Shown one piece after another: positions 1 through 10,379 of a stretch of DNA of 64,000 nucleotides. Each line of letters starts with the position of its first letter. Within the stretch, counting starts at the first letter, position 1. Source of the DNA: Heliocidaris tuberculata (Eukaryota > Echinodermata > Echinoidea > Camarodonta > Echinometridae); the NCBI GenBank assembly GCA_025618425.1, contig CM046832.1, positions 52,870,447-52,934,446 of the forward strand, given 5' to 3'. Under the pieces are notes generated by a model that worked only from the letters and a program-made list of their open reading frames with translations, did no database searches and was not told where the DNA came from. A program made the position numbers and the translations under genes.

Positions 1-490
1 ATGAGTATACCCAAGGGGCCAAATTCCTGAATTGACAGGAGAAGCCCGGCCGGGGCCCATAGAAGCCGCACAACTACTACCTGACACCAGCACGGAGTGC
101 GCTAGAAGAATGCCCGACTTTGTATTAGTCGGGCAGGATACGGGAGGGGGTCACTCGAGTATCGTAGGGACCCCGTGCAGCGGCCGCGCAGCTTTGCCGA
201 CCTCCATCCGAATTTTTAGAGCCCCAAAATTGTCTAAAATTGTCGGATTGCCGCCCGAAAATCGATCAAATGTTGCCGATGCCCGATCTACGGGCGACCT
301 CAAAATTCGCCATTGGAAAATCGCTGATTTGGGAGCAGGTTTCGGTGCCCTGAGAATGTCGGCCGACCCCTAAAAAACGTGGTGGAGCCCGCAGTAATCG
401 AGCAGACACTGGCCGTATTCCTGGCGAAAATGCTCTTTTGAGCTCCCAGAGGAGTCGGGCGGGCTCCGTTTTGGATATGTGACGGCCCCT
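1..490. other. GC-rich block, probable repeat, no gene
   Basis: This block is conspicuously richer in G+C and CpG than the following 10 kb, with many CGG, CCG and GGCC words. One frame stays open from about 32 to 373, but its translation has no recognisable domain and the frame closes inside the GC-rich block. I see no splice signals. It is more likely part of an interspersed element cut by the window edge, or a CpG-rich regulatory block, than an exon. Confidence 0.35.
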
Positions 491-683
491 TAACTATCTT
501 CATAAATCATGTTTCTACCAATGTTTCTGTCACACCAATTATTTGGGATGTACATGTAGTTACAGGTATAGCCTTCTGACCTTCAGTAAGGAGGGTGTGG
601 TCTGCTAAGCAAGTCTCGACTCCGCAAAAATGTATATATCACTCTGCTTTGTGTATTTGTGCTTTTACACTTTTAGGACTAGA

Positions 684-1016
684 TGGGAAGAAGAGAGAAA
701 GACTAGGGAGAGAGAGAGCGAAAGTTAGAGAGGGAAAGGAGAGAAAGTGAAGAGAGGAGAGAAAGACGAGAGGAGAGAAAAGTAAGGAGAGGAGAGATGA
801 AAAGAGAGGAGAGAGGGAGGGAGAGATGTAGGAGAAAAGAGAAGAAAGAGAGAGAAGAGAAGATAATGAAATGGGAAGAGGAGGAGGGAGAGGGGAGAGG
901 AAGGAGAGGAGAAGAGGAGGGAAAAATTATGGATTTAAGAGAGAGAGCAGTAAGAACGAAGAGAAAAGAATAGTGAGAGAAAGAGAGGTAATAAAGAATA
1001 AGAGAGAGAGAGATAC
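684..1016. repeat. Polypurine GA-rich tract
   Basis: About 330 bp of almost pure purine on the plus strand (GAGAGA, GGAGAGGA and AAGAGAG words). The open frame on the opposite strand is a Ser/Leu low-complexity artefact. The rest of 491-1607 is AT-rich unique-looking DNA in which I see no gene. Confidence 0.85.
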
Positions 1017-1607
1017 AAGTACTTAAAGCTTGTTCAATAATATTTTTCTGTTGTATTACATTCACTGTTTGTTTGATACAGAATGAACCAAATTATTGTG
1101 TTATTCAATGAACACCTAAATAAACAATTTTTATTCATTTATTTATTTATTTAGTCAGTCAGTCTTATTTTACCAGAGTGGCTTCATCAGTGATTTCAAC
1201 ACTGGTTTACAAAAAGGCCCTGCAAATTAACAAATATAACATTGACAATACAAGACAAGGTATGAACATTACAAAAAAAATCATGATCAAACAAACAGAA
1301 TGAATTTTCAATACAAAAGTGACCAAATGTGATTCAGCAAGTATAAAATGAAAAGCAAATAATGATAAATTATCCTACTCTTTACCTGAAATATGTTTGT
1401 AGAATAATGATGGATCTTTGACATTGGCTTTTGAATGATTGGCTTACATACATCATCCTAAAGGTGTGGTGCATCTTTTGCCACTTCAAGATCAGACAGT
1501 GAACAAAGAATGACCTTCCTGTTTGCCTGGGTAATCTGTCATATACCTCAAATAAAAAGGTATTGCAAAAGCTAGGTTCACACAACGGACTGCAAACTTG
1601 AAGTTCA

Positions 1608-1745
1608 GGGGAGCGTTTCATCAAGCATTTTGTCAGTGATTTTTACCGACGACTGTTATAAGCTACTGAAATCCTTGCATCTGATTGGCTGAGAGCAAAT
1701 TTGTCAGTAAAAATCACTGATAAGACACTTGATGAAACGCTCCCC
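1608..1745. mobile_element. Fold-back MITE, copy 1
   Basis: Imperfect palindrome of 138 bp. The left end reads GGGGAGCGTTTCATCAAG and the right end is its reverse complement apart from a few mismatches. Inside, the arm GTCAGTGATTTTTACCGAC pairs with GTCAGTAAAAATCACTGA. The unpaired centre holds the core CTACTGAAATCCTTGCATCT followed by GATTGGCTGAGAG. The same core recurs at 6228, 21098, 26317 and 59757. Confidence 0.8.
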
Positions 1746-2223
1746 AGCTCTTGGTTTTGAACTTTGATGTCTTTTTGTTAAGGATCATTTTACTAATGTA
1801 ATGTGATGGTGCCTTGCAAGCATTGTAAAATAAAGATTAAAGAGGAATTAACCCATCATGGAACATTGGCCTGAGTAGAAGCAGAATAATTTAAAAAAGC
1901 AAAGATATAGGGCCCATTCTCTGTGTTAGATTCAGTGCTAAATTCAGATGGCACACAGACAAAATACTGACCACGAAGAATTCATGAAAATCATTCAGAT
2001 TTGCAAACTCTGATACTTAAAGAATAGGAAACAATTAGTAGGCTATTTATAACAACCCCAATAGTGGAAAAAGTGCTATTAAGAGTTGATTATTCTTTTA
2101 ACCCTTTTTGATGACCTACATGTACATTACCAGATAGACTACCACAGGTTATACTTTAGAAATGTCTGAATTTCAATCCGAATATGTAGTCTATTGTTTT
2201 TAAATCTTATTACAAGGTTTACT

Positions 2224-2283
2224 ACACCTGGGTGGAGAGTGGCAAATGCAGTGTTTGTAAGAATGGCTTGCCAAAGGACATCA
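2224..2283 (-). repeat. SINE tail fragment
   Basis: The 21 bases starting at 2224 (ACACCTGGGTGGAGAGTGGC onward), followed by a degenerate match ending in AAAGGACA, are the reverse complement of the body of the tRNA-derived SINE at 63379-63600. A tRNA-like head lies further along in the same orientation at 2546-2620, but 260 bp of unrelated AT-rich DNA separates them, so this may be a rearranged or composite copy. Confidence 0.6.
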
Positions 2284-2545
2284 ATGCTACAGTTTTATTA
2301 TTATAATTAATTATCATTATTAATGATTTGGCATCACCTGTGCATGAGAGGGGAAAAGGGAACTGAATCACTGTATCTCTTCATCGAATAGTGCAGTGGG
2401 TTTGTAAGTGCAAAGGTGGTGACTCTCCTCTACACGGGGCCCCCATTTAACATCATATCCGAGGGATGGAGTGTTTTCCACTGTAATATTGCCTGCATCT
2501 ATGAAACAGGGGAGGGGCATGTTAACACTCAATGCAAACTTCAGT

Positions 2546-2620
2546 CATCCGCCTGGGGTGGATTCAAACCCACGATCTTTGGTTCGACAGGCAGACGCTT
2601 TACCGACTGAGCCAATCCGA
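2546..2620 (-). repeat. tRNA-like SINE head
   Basis: Read on the minus strand, this shows a Pol III A-box-like stretch (TGGCTCAGTCGGTAAAGCG) and a B-box-like stretch (GTGGGTTTGAATCCACC) at tRNA spacing, ending in CCCAGGCGG. The acceptor ends do not close as in a functional tRNA, so it is read as the head of a tRNA-derived SINE and not as a working tRNA gene. Confidence 0.6.
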
Positions 2621-2765
2621 CTCTAAATGTAGACCATTTGATTCCAAAGTCCAGTAACTTACCCACTAGACCATGACATTTCTACAATACTAGTAGTCAT
2701 TATTGAATTGATCAGTCAATCAATATCAAATAAACCAGTTATAGAGAAATCACAGATATTTCTAG

Positions 2766-2841
2766 ATGGCAAAGCCAAAGACTGCTTCTGATTGGCAAAT
2801 TGAGAAAAAGAGATGGCAGTATATAGAAGATTTCATAGCTA
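2766..2841 (+). CDS. Candidate exon, unidentified plus-strand gene
   Basis: The segment follows TATTTCTAG and reads MAKPKTASDWQIEKKRW then QYIEDFIA before a possible donor (GCTA|GTAGAG), a hydrophilic sequence unlike random AT-rich translation. It could be an initiating exon (ATG at the first base) or an internal exon in phase 0. The open frame continues to 2969, but that part lies in a fold-back element (2853-3007), so it is probably not coding. The donor is weak and the phase does not join the next candidate. No protein family was recognised. Confidence 0.25.
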
Positions 2842-2852
2842 GTAGAGGAAAG

Positions 2853-3007
2853 ATAGCTGTGACACACGCATGCATTCATGCTCAGAGGTCAATTCCTAGA
2901 GTTACAAATGGTTCTCTCCCAAACAGAGATTTGTATGTCGGAGGGAACTATTTAGAAACCATAAATTGACCTTTGAGCATGCACACACTTGTGTCTCACA
3001 GCTATAT
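2853..3007. mobile_element. Fold-back MITE-like element
   Basis: Inverted repeat of about 155 bp. The left arm TAGCTGTGACACAC...CATGCTCAGAGGTCAATT is matched on the opposite strand by the right arm (AATTGACCTTTGAGCATGC ... TCTCACAGCTA). TA dinucleotides sit at both ends. The centre is unrelated to the five-copy fold-back family elsewhere in the window. Confidence 0.65.
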
Positions 3008-3560
3008 GTATCTCTTCTCCACTAGCTAAAGAAGACCTATCAGTTAGTGGTATAGTAATTGGAATGAACAGTCATTTACTCTCATTGCTATTTTCTTGTT
3101 TCCTTGTCCTTATCCCTTTTCTCTTCCTTGATAAGATGTATTGTTCTTATTTATTTATTTTTATTTTTCATAATGTTCTGTTCATTTTTTCTTTTCTTTG
3201 TGATAATTATGTTGGTTGATTATTAATACTCTACTTCTTTAAAAAAAAAAGAAAATCTTGTTTTTTCATCTTATCTATGTTGTATCAAGTCAAAACAAAT
3301 GCATGCTGGCTTTATTTAGATTGACAATGTAACATTGTGCTTAGCATCTTATTATTCAAACAGAAGCACTTAATGTCAACTTGATTTAAAAGGAGAAATT
3401 AAGGGGTGAAAACTGTTGGATTAAATCTTATTTTTTATTTTCTGCTTTATTCAAATTACTTGAGGTCCATGTACATGTACATTGTGTCTCCTTCTTAAAA
3501 TTTACTAGTATGTTGGGTTTTTTTTAAAGGGCGGAGGTCACTGTCTTGATCAATTTTGCC

Positions 3561-3845
3561 GATCTGAGCAATATATATATTTTGATTTTTCTTATTTCTG
3601 ATAGATACATCACTTCAACTTATATTGTGATTTTTAACACAAAATGAAACAAAGCTTGATTCTAAAAAGCACATATATGAAATATATTTTATGTATTTTT
3701 GCTGATCTGAGCAATATATATTTTGATTTTTTCTTATTTCTGATGGATACATCACTTCTACTTATATTGTTATTTTTAACACAAATGAAACAAAGCTTGA
3801 TTCTAAAAAGCGTATATATAAAATATATGCTTCAAATAGTGTTCC
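3561..3845. repeat. 143-bp tandem duplication
   Basis: Two head-to-tail copies with starts at 3561 and 3704, each opening with GATCTGAGCAATATATAT and ending with AAAGCTTGATTCTAAAAAGC plus a TA-rich tail. They differ by only a few substitutions and short indels, so the duplication is fairly recent. The surrounding 3008-4075 is AT-rich with no gene seen. Confidence 0.85.
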
Positions 3846-4075
3846 TTCAGTTGTTTGATTGAATGAAAAATATTTTAAAAGAAAAAAAAATGTGTTATCA
3901 TAGATTTCTTCCATACAAATTACTGTCAGAAAAGGAATACGTATATGAACTTTAAAAGTAATAAAAGTAAACATCTGGACATTCCTTTTTCTCATACCAC
4001 CTGAGATGAGACAGTGTGTTATTGAACTGATCTTTAAGAGCGCCATCTCTTGTCTAGGTGGGGTATATGTTCTAG

Positions 4076-4180
4076 GGTGCTGTTATTGATCCATTACGAC
4101 GCAAAGCAAACATGAAGAGTCTGTGGAGTGACTATCCTGTCATTATTCATCCATCACTTATGCAATCACAAAATCAATGA
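4076..4180 (+). CDS. Weak candidate exon
   Basis: After ATGTTCTAG one frame reads GAVIDPLRRKANMKSLW then SDYPVIIHPSL to a TGA at 4178. The base composition is less AT-rich than its surroundings. A donor is possible at TGGA|GTGACT (after base 4133). There is no compatible phase with the candidate at 2766, so this is either a chance open frame or an exon of a gene whose other exons I have missed. Confidence 0.2.
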   Translation, partial: GAVIDPLRRKANMKSLWSDYPVIIHPSLMQSQNQ

Positions 4181-6227
4181 GGAAAAGTGAAAATCACCCA
4201 TCTACATGTAGCACATAGATTGTGGGACCTCATCATGTAGCTATCTTACACATGGAAATACTTTGAATAATATTTGATAGCTTAAAGTGATTTCTTAAGT
4301 CATTCAGTCGTTCTTTATCTAACGTTGTGAAATCTTTTGGAGATTTCTTGATTTAAATTCTAAATTCTAAATGACAGCAAATAACTGCTAATTATTTTTT
4401 TTTATTTTAATAGATTTGCAACCTCATTTTTGCCATTTGTACCTTTTTTTGTTGATAATCATTCATCAGATTTTTGGTATATTCCATTTGTCAAAGGCCT
4501 TCAAAAACAAAACTAAAGGGGAAATATTAATTGGTGCATCATTCCCTGCATACTAATACTTTTTACCTTATAATAAAGCTCAGAGCAAAAAGATGATAAT
4601 ATTGTATCAAACAAAAATTATATCATACGTGCCAATGTGTGCATGTTGCCAAGCCACAAAATATTTATAAAGTATATTCTGAGCTTCTTGCTTAATTGCA
4701 TATTATTTACAACATTGAAGAGCACATTGCAGTATTTATGTAATGTGCCATACATTTAACATGATTTATTGATATATATTTTTTCTTCAAAAAGTTCATC
4801 ATGCATGCAAAAAGCAAAATTATGTTATCAAAATGTTATAGCTTTTAGACACTTTTTCTCTGTAATGAACCAGAGCACATTCATGTACATGTACGTCAGA
4901 CATGAGGCTAGCTCTGAACAAAAGACTAAAAGTACATTAACATGTAGCAAAGTTATTTTGAGAGTAGGCTTCCTACATACACTTACATGCATGACTGGAG
5001 TAACTAGACATGAAATCATGTTTTCAAGGTATTAAGGTACTCTGGTGTTGGCGATCATTCTTAGTCTAGATTACAGACATTGGAATGTATTTGAATGACT
5101 TTGGTTCTGCACACGTCAACTAAAAATTGATTGTGTTTTTCAAGATTGAAGTGCTTACATCATCCATGCATTACTAGTCAATCCATTTCAACACTTGTGA
5201 AATTTCTTTCTTATACATTATACTATTATTACTACATTATGCATTATAGTATCAGATACATTACAATAATTAATTGGCTTGTAAAAAAAAGTTTCAATCT
5301 AACCTTATCAAAGTCTGGATATATCACATTTAGATATGGTAGAGAATTGATTTATTTACTAAAAAAAAAGTGAAACTAAAAAATATTTCGAAAGGGTCAT
5401 GGATGGATTGAGCAGCTAAGACTAGGGTGATTCTGCAATTTGGGTTTTTGTTCCGCTTTTCTGCCCTTCGATTTCAACTCATTCTTGCTGAGCTTCTACT
5501 AGCAGTATTGATCTGCTAATCTTATTGATTAGCCGTTAGAGCCCCTGGGAGTGCTCTCAATGTGGTATGGGCTGTTCTGCACACCCGGTATTATAAATGG
5601 AATAAGATAGTGCCTGTGAAATAGAGGAGGTTATGTAATCAAAGACTTTGACAATCTGCTGGTATGCTGCGGTGAATGAAGGAGAAAAAAATGGGTTGGT
5701 GTAGAGTTCAATACCATTGGATAGCAGTAGGTGTTATGAACACCGGTTGATGAACAATGGAGTTGCAAGCAATGAAAAACAAATCAGGTCATAAAATGAT
5801 AGTAAACTTCAAATGATATGACTGTATTGCTCAATTAAAAAAGTGAAATAGTGCAAGGTCGAACAAAAAGTTATTAAAGTACTAACTTGGAAATGATGCT
5901 TGTTCCTGAATAGTCAATAACAGTCGTTACCCAATGAGTCAGTTAAGTTTTTCCTTGAAATGAATAGTAAATGCGAAATGATTAGATTTTGTATCTTACA
6001 TGCACTGTTAATTCTTCTGGACAATGACATGGAATTGAATACTTGATCACCAAGACACCAAGCCTTGTCATATCAGTTCAGGTACCTTTTACTTTTTTTA
6101 ATTGGACAAACAAGGTTGCATTCAAGAAGTATATGTGTATCATATTTGACTCACTTTTTTGCTAGGAATGCTTTAATCTTTATACTTGTAGCCTTACCTT
6201 GCATTGTAGGGTGTTTTTTTTTCTTCT
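4181..6227. other. AT-rich stretch without recognisable features
   Basis: I see only AT-rich unique DNA with short homopolymers. A moderately GC-rich piece around 5500-5585 could be a degraded repeat. No exon with both splice sites stands out. Confidence 0.5.
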
Positions 6228-6365
6228 GGGGAGCATTTCATGAAAGGAAGTTGTCGGATATTTTATCCGACAACTGTTATAAGCTACTGAAATCCTTGCA
6301 TCTGATTGGCTGAGAGCAAATTTGTCGGATAAAATATCTGACAAGTCCTTTCATGAAACGCCCCC
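6228..6365. mobile_element. Fold-back MITE, copy 2
   Basis: Same core as the copy at 1608 (GCTACTGAAATCCTTGCATC, then TGATTGGCTGAGAGCAAATT), but the arms are different: GTCGGATATTTTATCCGAC pairs with GTCGGATAAAATATCTGAC, and GGGGAGCATTTCATGAAAGG pairs with CCTTTCATGAAACGCCCCC. Each arm change is matched on the other side. Confidence 0.8.
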
Positions 6366-6550
6366 CTGATTTCTGATTTTGAGAATTTTACATGCTGTCA
6401 TGGTTCAAAAACAGTATGAATTTGTCACCCACTGATAATTATCACGAAAAGAAATCTCCCTAGATAGATAGAAATAAAACAAATAAGAATTAAATGTCTA
6501 GAATGAAGTAAGGATTAGATGATGTTACAATTTGCATGGGTTACATGTTA

Positions 6551-7760
6551 TTTATATTTCTGAAGGTTCATTATTCCGAAGGTTCAGTAAATCCAAAGGT
6601 TTGTTATTCCGAAGGTTCGTAATTCCCAAATTGAAATACACTGTAGGGTACTTATTTCTGAAGATTCATAATTCCGAATATGATACAGGATAAGGAATAT
6701 AGGATACAGGGTTTTCCACAATTGAAAATTTAAACATGTAAACATGAGCGCAAAGAACGCATTTTGTGCGCGAAGTCCTTGCAGCAGGGGTCCAGGGCCC
6801 GCTTAAGGGCCCTAGAAGCTCTGGGGTTTCTAGATGCTCTCTGGTGCAATCTAGCCCTATTTTTGAACATTCCATGTTAGATTAAGAATCAAGATTTGTG
6901 AGAATAATTTTTCCAATTCATTAAATTTAGTTTTCTTTTGCCCCTCATTGGAATGTGATGCAATAAATTTATTTGGTTTTGGTAACTCAAAGTGAGCAAC
7001 TGAGTAATTTTCTTTTATTGCAATAAAACATCATGAAAAAGAATGGTCACATACACACACACACATGTATAATTCTTTTTTTTCTGCCTTCTTCCTGTGC
7101 GCTTTGGGGGGACCTGAACAGAAATAAAAAAATAAAAAAAACTTTCGCTGGGCCGGCTGTATGAATGAGCAGGTCTAATGCACACATTAACATTTTGTGG
7201 GATCAGCGAAACGATGGAGAGTATACATACGTACATATACGCTAGCTCCGTATGTGCATATGGGCCGTTATGTTCTCCCGGCCAGCACCGGGCTGGATCG
7301 GGGTAGCAAGCCAGTGGCGTTCGGCTGTGCATTTGGCGGACATATTTTGAATCAAGATGATCGTGGAGCAAATAAAACTTGTGTTTCATCAGTTCTACCT
7401 TTCATAAAATGACTGAAACCTTATTGTATGTATTAATTGTATGTTCAAAAGGTTTTAATAGTTGTTGATTGTGGGAATTTCCGTGCGAGTCTCTGTTAAG
7501 GATCTGTTTCATTGTCTTAAATTTGTAACCTGTCACTCATGATTTTAAACATGTCGGGCCGAACGCGAAACCTGTCGGCGTTACATGTTAAAAGCCGTCG
7601 TGGAAAACCCTGATAGGATGTAGAAAGCCTAAACCAGATGATATTATAGGGTTCTTCATGTATTTCATTTTTAGAATTACGAATCGCCTGGTATTGAATT
7701 TACTTTTTGGAATAATGAACCTTCGGAAAAACATACATTCAGAAAAACGAGTGCCCCCAT
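6551..7760. repeat. TTCCGAAGGTTC repeat, interrupted by a hAT insertion
   Basis: The left part (6551-6698) carries several copies of TTCCGAAGGTTC and variants. The right part (7621-7760) carries the same words inverted (GGAATAATGAACCTTCGG). Together they look like one inverted-repeat element split by the 906-bp hAT-like insertion at 6707-7612. Confidence 0.55.
6707..7612. mobile_element. Non-autonomous hAT-like transposon
   Basis: The ends are inverted: CAGGGTTTTCCAC at 6707 and GTGGAAAACCCTG ending at 7612, with weaker complementarity extending inward (AAACATG / CATGTT). Immediately outside lie ATAGGATA (6699-6706) and ATAGGATG (7613-7620), an 8-bp target duplication with one mismatch. CAGGG-type termini and an 8-bp duplication are hallmarks of the hAT superfamily. 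The 906-bp interior has no transposase-like frame, so it would depend on a partner in trans. Confidence 0.75.
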
Positions 7761-8252
7761 TTGTATGTATCTGAAATACACTATTACTAAATGGACTATT
7801 TCCTGTCCAACTTTAAATGAGGTACGTCATCAGGCCATCAATCCATACACTATTAGCCTATTAGCATAATTTCGCCCTCTATGAACCACTCTACTAGGCA
7901 AGTCAATAACTTTGATTTTTCTCCCTCTCAAATGCTTTTCGCTAATACATTTTTGTTTGTGGAATGCGTGGTGTCATCAAAAGAATGATGGGACATTTGA
8001 CGTCATTCCCTCTCCCATGCATTGTTTTAGCAATCGACCATCAACATTGCAATATGGCCCAGAATTTTGATGCACTAAAGTGGCCTCATGGGACAGATTT
8101 CAGCTAGACGGTTTTCAATTCATAAAGTTGCTGGAATCATGGCTTCCATCCAAATGGAATTTTGTGTTGGAACTGACTTTTTATCAATCCTTTGAAGTTG
8201 AAGAGGACCAATCACCTGAAATTGTAAATAATTAGAATTCATAAAATCACCC

Positions 8253-8274
8253 CCCCCCCCCCTCCCCCGGGCTA
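8253..8274. repeat. Poly-C tract
   Basis: A run of C with one T near its end, followed by CCCCCGGG. The flanks at 7761-8362 are otherwise AT-rich with no gene seen. CCAATCACCTGAAA at 8209 resembles the TIR of the TTAA element at 32524 and may be a lone relic. Confidence 0.6.
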
Positions 8275-8362
8275 AGGAACATATTCTCATGATTAAAGGG
8301 AAGGTTGAGTTCTGGGAAAGGTAAACAATAATTTGTGAACTTTCTCATTTCTTTTACATCAG

Positions 8363-8468
8363 TTTGGAAGAAAATCATAGTAGAAATGTCCCCTGAAAAG
8401 GATTGCTCTTCAAATGGCCTTATGTTCGAAATACGACGAGAAACAGCTGAAATGTTTAAGCTGAACAT
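8363..8468 (+). CDS. Probable internal exon of unidentified gene
   Basis: A pyrimidine tract (CTTTCTCATTTCTTTTACATCAG) leads into an open segment reading WKKIIVEMSPEKDCSSNG then LMFEIRRETAEMFKLN. It starts in phase 1 and ends in phase 2 if the donor is AACAT|GTGTGT, so it joins in frame to the candidate exon at 8744. The sequence is charged and mixed in composition, with no low complexity. The donor sits in a GT run and could slip by two bases. I recognise no domain. The inference of a real exon rests on splice signals, phase agreement and composition only. Confidence 0.45.
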
Positions 8469-8743
8469 GTGTGTGTGTAGTCCCATATGAACATTTCTGT
8501 GTGCAGGGCATGTGACTCTCAGCAGGATTGAGTCAATTTCTTCTCATTTTGGTGATTCCAAAACCTTACAGCATATACCAATTCTTATGTACTATATAAT
8601 CAACCTTTCCCAATGGATTTGAGACAGTTTCTTTCGCAATGTTATCGCATGACCAGAACTCATCTTTATCTTTAACCTGTTGTGTGAGATTAGATTTTGG
8701 TATAACATGCATTTGCCATAGACTCCCGCCCGAGTTATCTCAG

Positions 8744-8795
8744 ACTTAGAATTATATTCAACAGGATAAGGATAAAAGAGCAAAATGGGAAAATG
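8744..8795 (+). CDS. Probable short internal exon
   Basis: Seventeen codons plus one base between CCGAGTTATCTCAG and ATG|GTATTG, reading LRIIFNRIRIKEQNGKM. The phase (2 in, 0 out) accepts the candidate at 8363-8468 and would give the continuous stretch FKLNILRIIFNRIRIKEQ. A basic amphipathic segment is plausible, but nothing identifies the family. The 275-bp intron would be short for this locus. Confidence 0.4.
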
Positions 8796-9159
8796 GTATT
8801 GTATGAGGTCCCACACTAAAGTTTACTCATGAGTTACAGATTTCTTGTTCAATTTTAAGGTATTTCACAACTTGAGTTTTAATTAACCATGAGCAATTTT
8901 TTTTGTTTCCTCAAAAATTATATTTTATGCTTGATCAATGTCTCCATGAGACATGTTGGAGTCATCCTGTGAAAGATTTTCCTTAAAATGTAGGTTAGGT
9001 ATCATAGCTTTTGGAAAAATGATGACTTTTTGTGCAAATTTTGGCATGTCGACTGAAACATCAACTTCAAACCCCTGGCAGTTTATTTATCCCTTGTCCC
9101 TTCTCTCTGCCTTTGTTTGTGAGTGTGTTTAATTGGCTATGTGTTTCTGTCTGTATGTC

Positions 9160-9210
9160 ACTCACTCCCCTCTCCCTCCCTCCCCCCCCCCCCCTCTCTC
9201 TCTCTCTCTT
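9160..9210. repeat. Pyrimidine-rich C/CT microsatellite
   Basis: CTCCCTCCC, a run of about 14 C, then (CT)n. Overlapping open frames on both strands here are low-complexity artefacts. Confidence 0.85.
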
Positions 9211-9718
9211 TAAACTTTCTAAATTATGCATCGTATGCTTACATTCAACCAAAACATGCACAACTCTGTAGGGTGTGTATTTGTCTGATGACTGACCATT
9301 TCCACATAATGCCCAAAGGCAAAATACGAACCACACACCTAGCAGACGCTCATGAAAATTGTCTATATGTCTACATGTGTCTAGTCTACATGTGTCTATA
9401 TCAACATATTAACAAACATGATAAGTAACAAAGATCCATATCTTGTGAAAATGCATAAGAGTTTTAAGAAGTACACATAGCTTTACATGTCTCAGTACAG
9501 GAATTATTAATATTTGATTTTTCAATCTCAGGAAGATTTCGAATATTGCTTTGCCAGGAATGCTTGAAGAGAGAGTGTACAAATTGACGATTTAGATAGC
9601 AGTTCAACTCAAAGCAGGGCAAGGATTATTGATTGGAAAATAGAAAAACATAAACAAAATCATTTCTGTGTCAGGCTCAGTAATCACTGTCTTCCCACAA
9701 TGAGGCTGTTTCTGCCAT

Positions 9719-9721
<3 letters not shown>

Positions 9722-9751
<30 letters not shown>
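9722..9751. repeat. (CT)15 microsatellite
   Basis: A perfect CT run. Around it (9590-9910 and again near 10797) the phrase GTTCAACTCAAAGCAGGGCA recurs in three diverged versions, which hints at an old dispersed duplication. Confidence 0.9.
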
Positions 9752-9753
<2 letters not shown>

Positions 9754-10307
9754 CACTCTTTAGGTGCCATGTCTATTGACTTTATCAATCATGTAAAAAA
9801 AAAATCATGAAAATATATGTGGTTGTAATGTCCATTTTGCATATCAGCTGATGCATTCACCCTTTGGGGTCATGTTTATTCAGACACAGATCAACTCAAG
9901 GCAGAACAATTTATATGTACATTGAATGCACATTGAGTACAGCCCACAACTTGACTGCTATTGAGTAAATGAGTAAACTATCCATCTTCCTACCAACTAC
10001 CATGCCCACCTATAGAGTGTAGTCATTTTAAAAGTTGTCTCCACCTATCCACTACTTGTGCGACATGTTTGAGGCCTGGTCCCACCTATTCAACTGATAA
10101 GGATAACTAATACCTGAAGTTAAGGGTAGGCCGTACAAATGAGTTTTTGAGAAGGAATTAATAAATGTTATCTTGGGAGAATATGTTCCCAGTATATTTC
10201 TTGCACAGGTATAAAAATAAATACTTTCATGTGAGAAAAATTAGTGGAGTCCTCTTTAGACATCAAATTTGAATGTTAAAAGTGCTTCTTTTGTCTTTAT
10301 ATCATAG

Positions 10308-10379
10308 CCTGGACATCTTAATTTTTTCATGGGGGCTCTTTTTGGGATTTCCAATGTCAAAATTGAAATTCCATTTAGG
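10308..10379 (+). CDS. Candidate internal exon
   Basis: A good acceptor (TTCTTTTGTCTTTATATCATAG) precedes a phase-0 frame reading PGHLNFFMGALFGISN then VKIEIPFR, ending at a possible donor AGG|GTATTT in phase 0. That phase continues the candidate exon ending at 8795. The frame remains open beyond the donor to about 10496, becoming Phe/Ser-rich as expected of T-rich intron, so the donor choice is uncertain. No family recognised. Confidence 0.35.

Noticed and set aside
4030..4070. CTCF-like site (AGATGGCGC on the minus strand)
   Set aside because: Only the core resembles the vertebrate motif and the flanking positions do not fit. Too weak to annotate.
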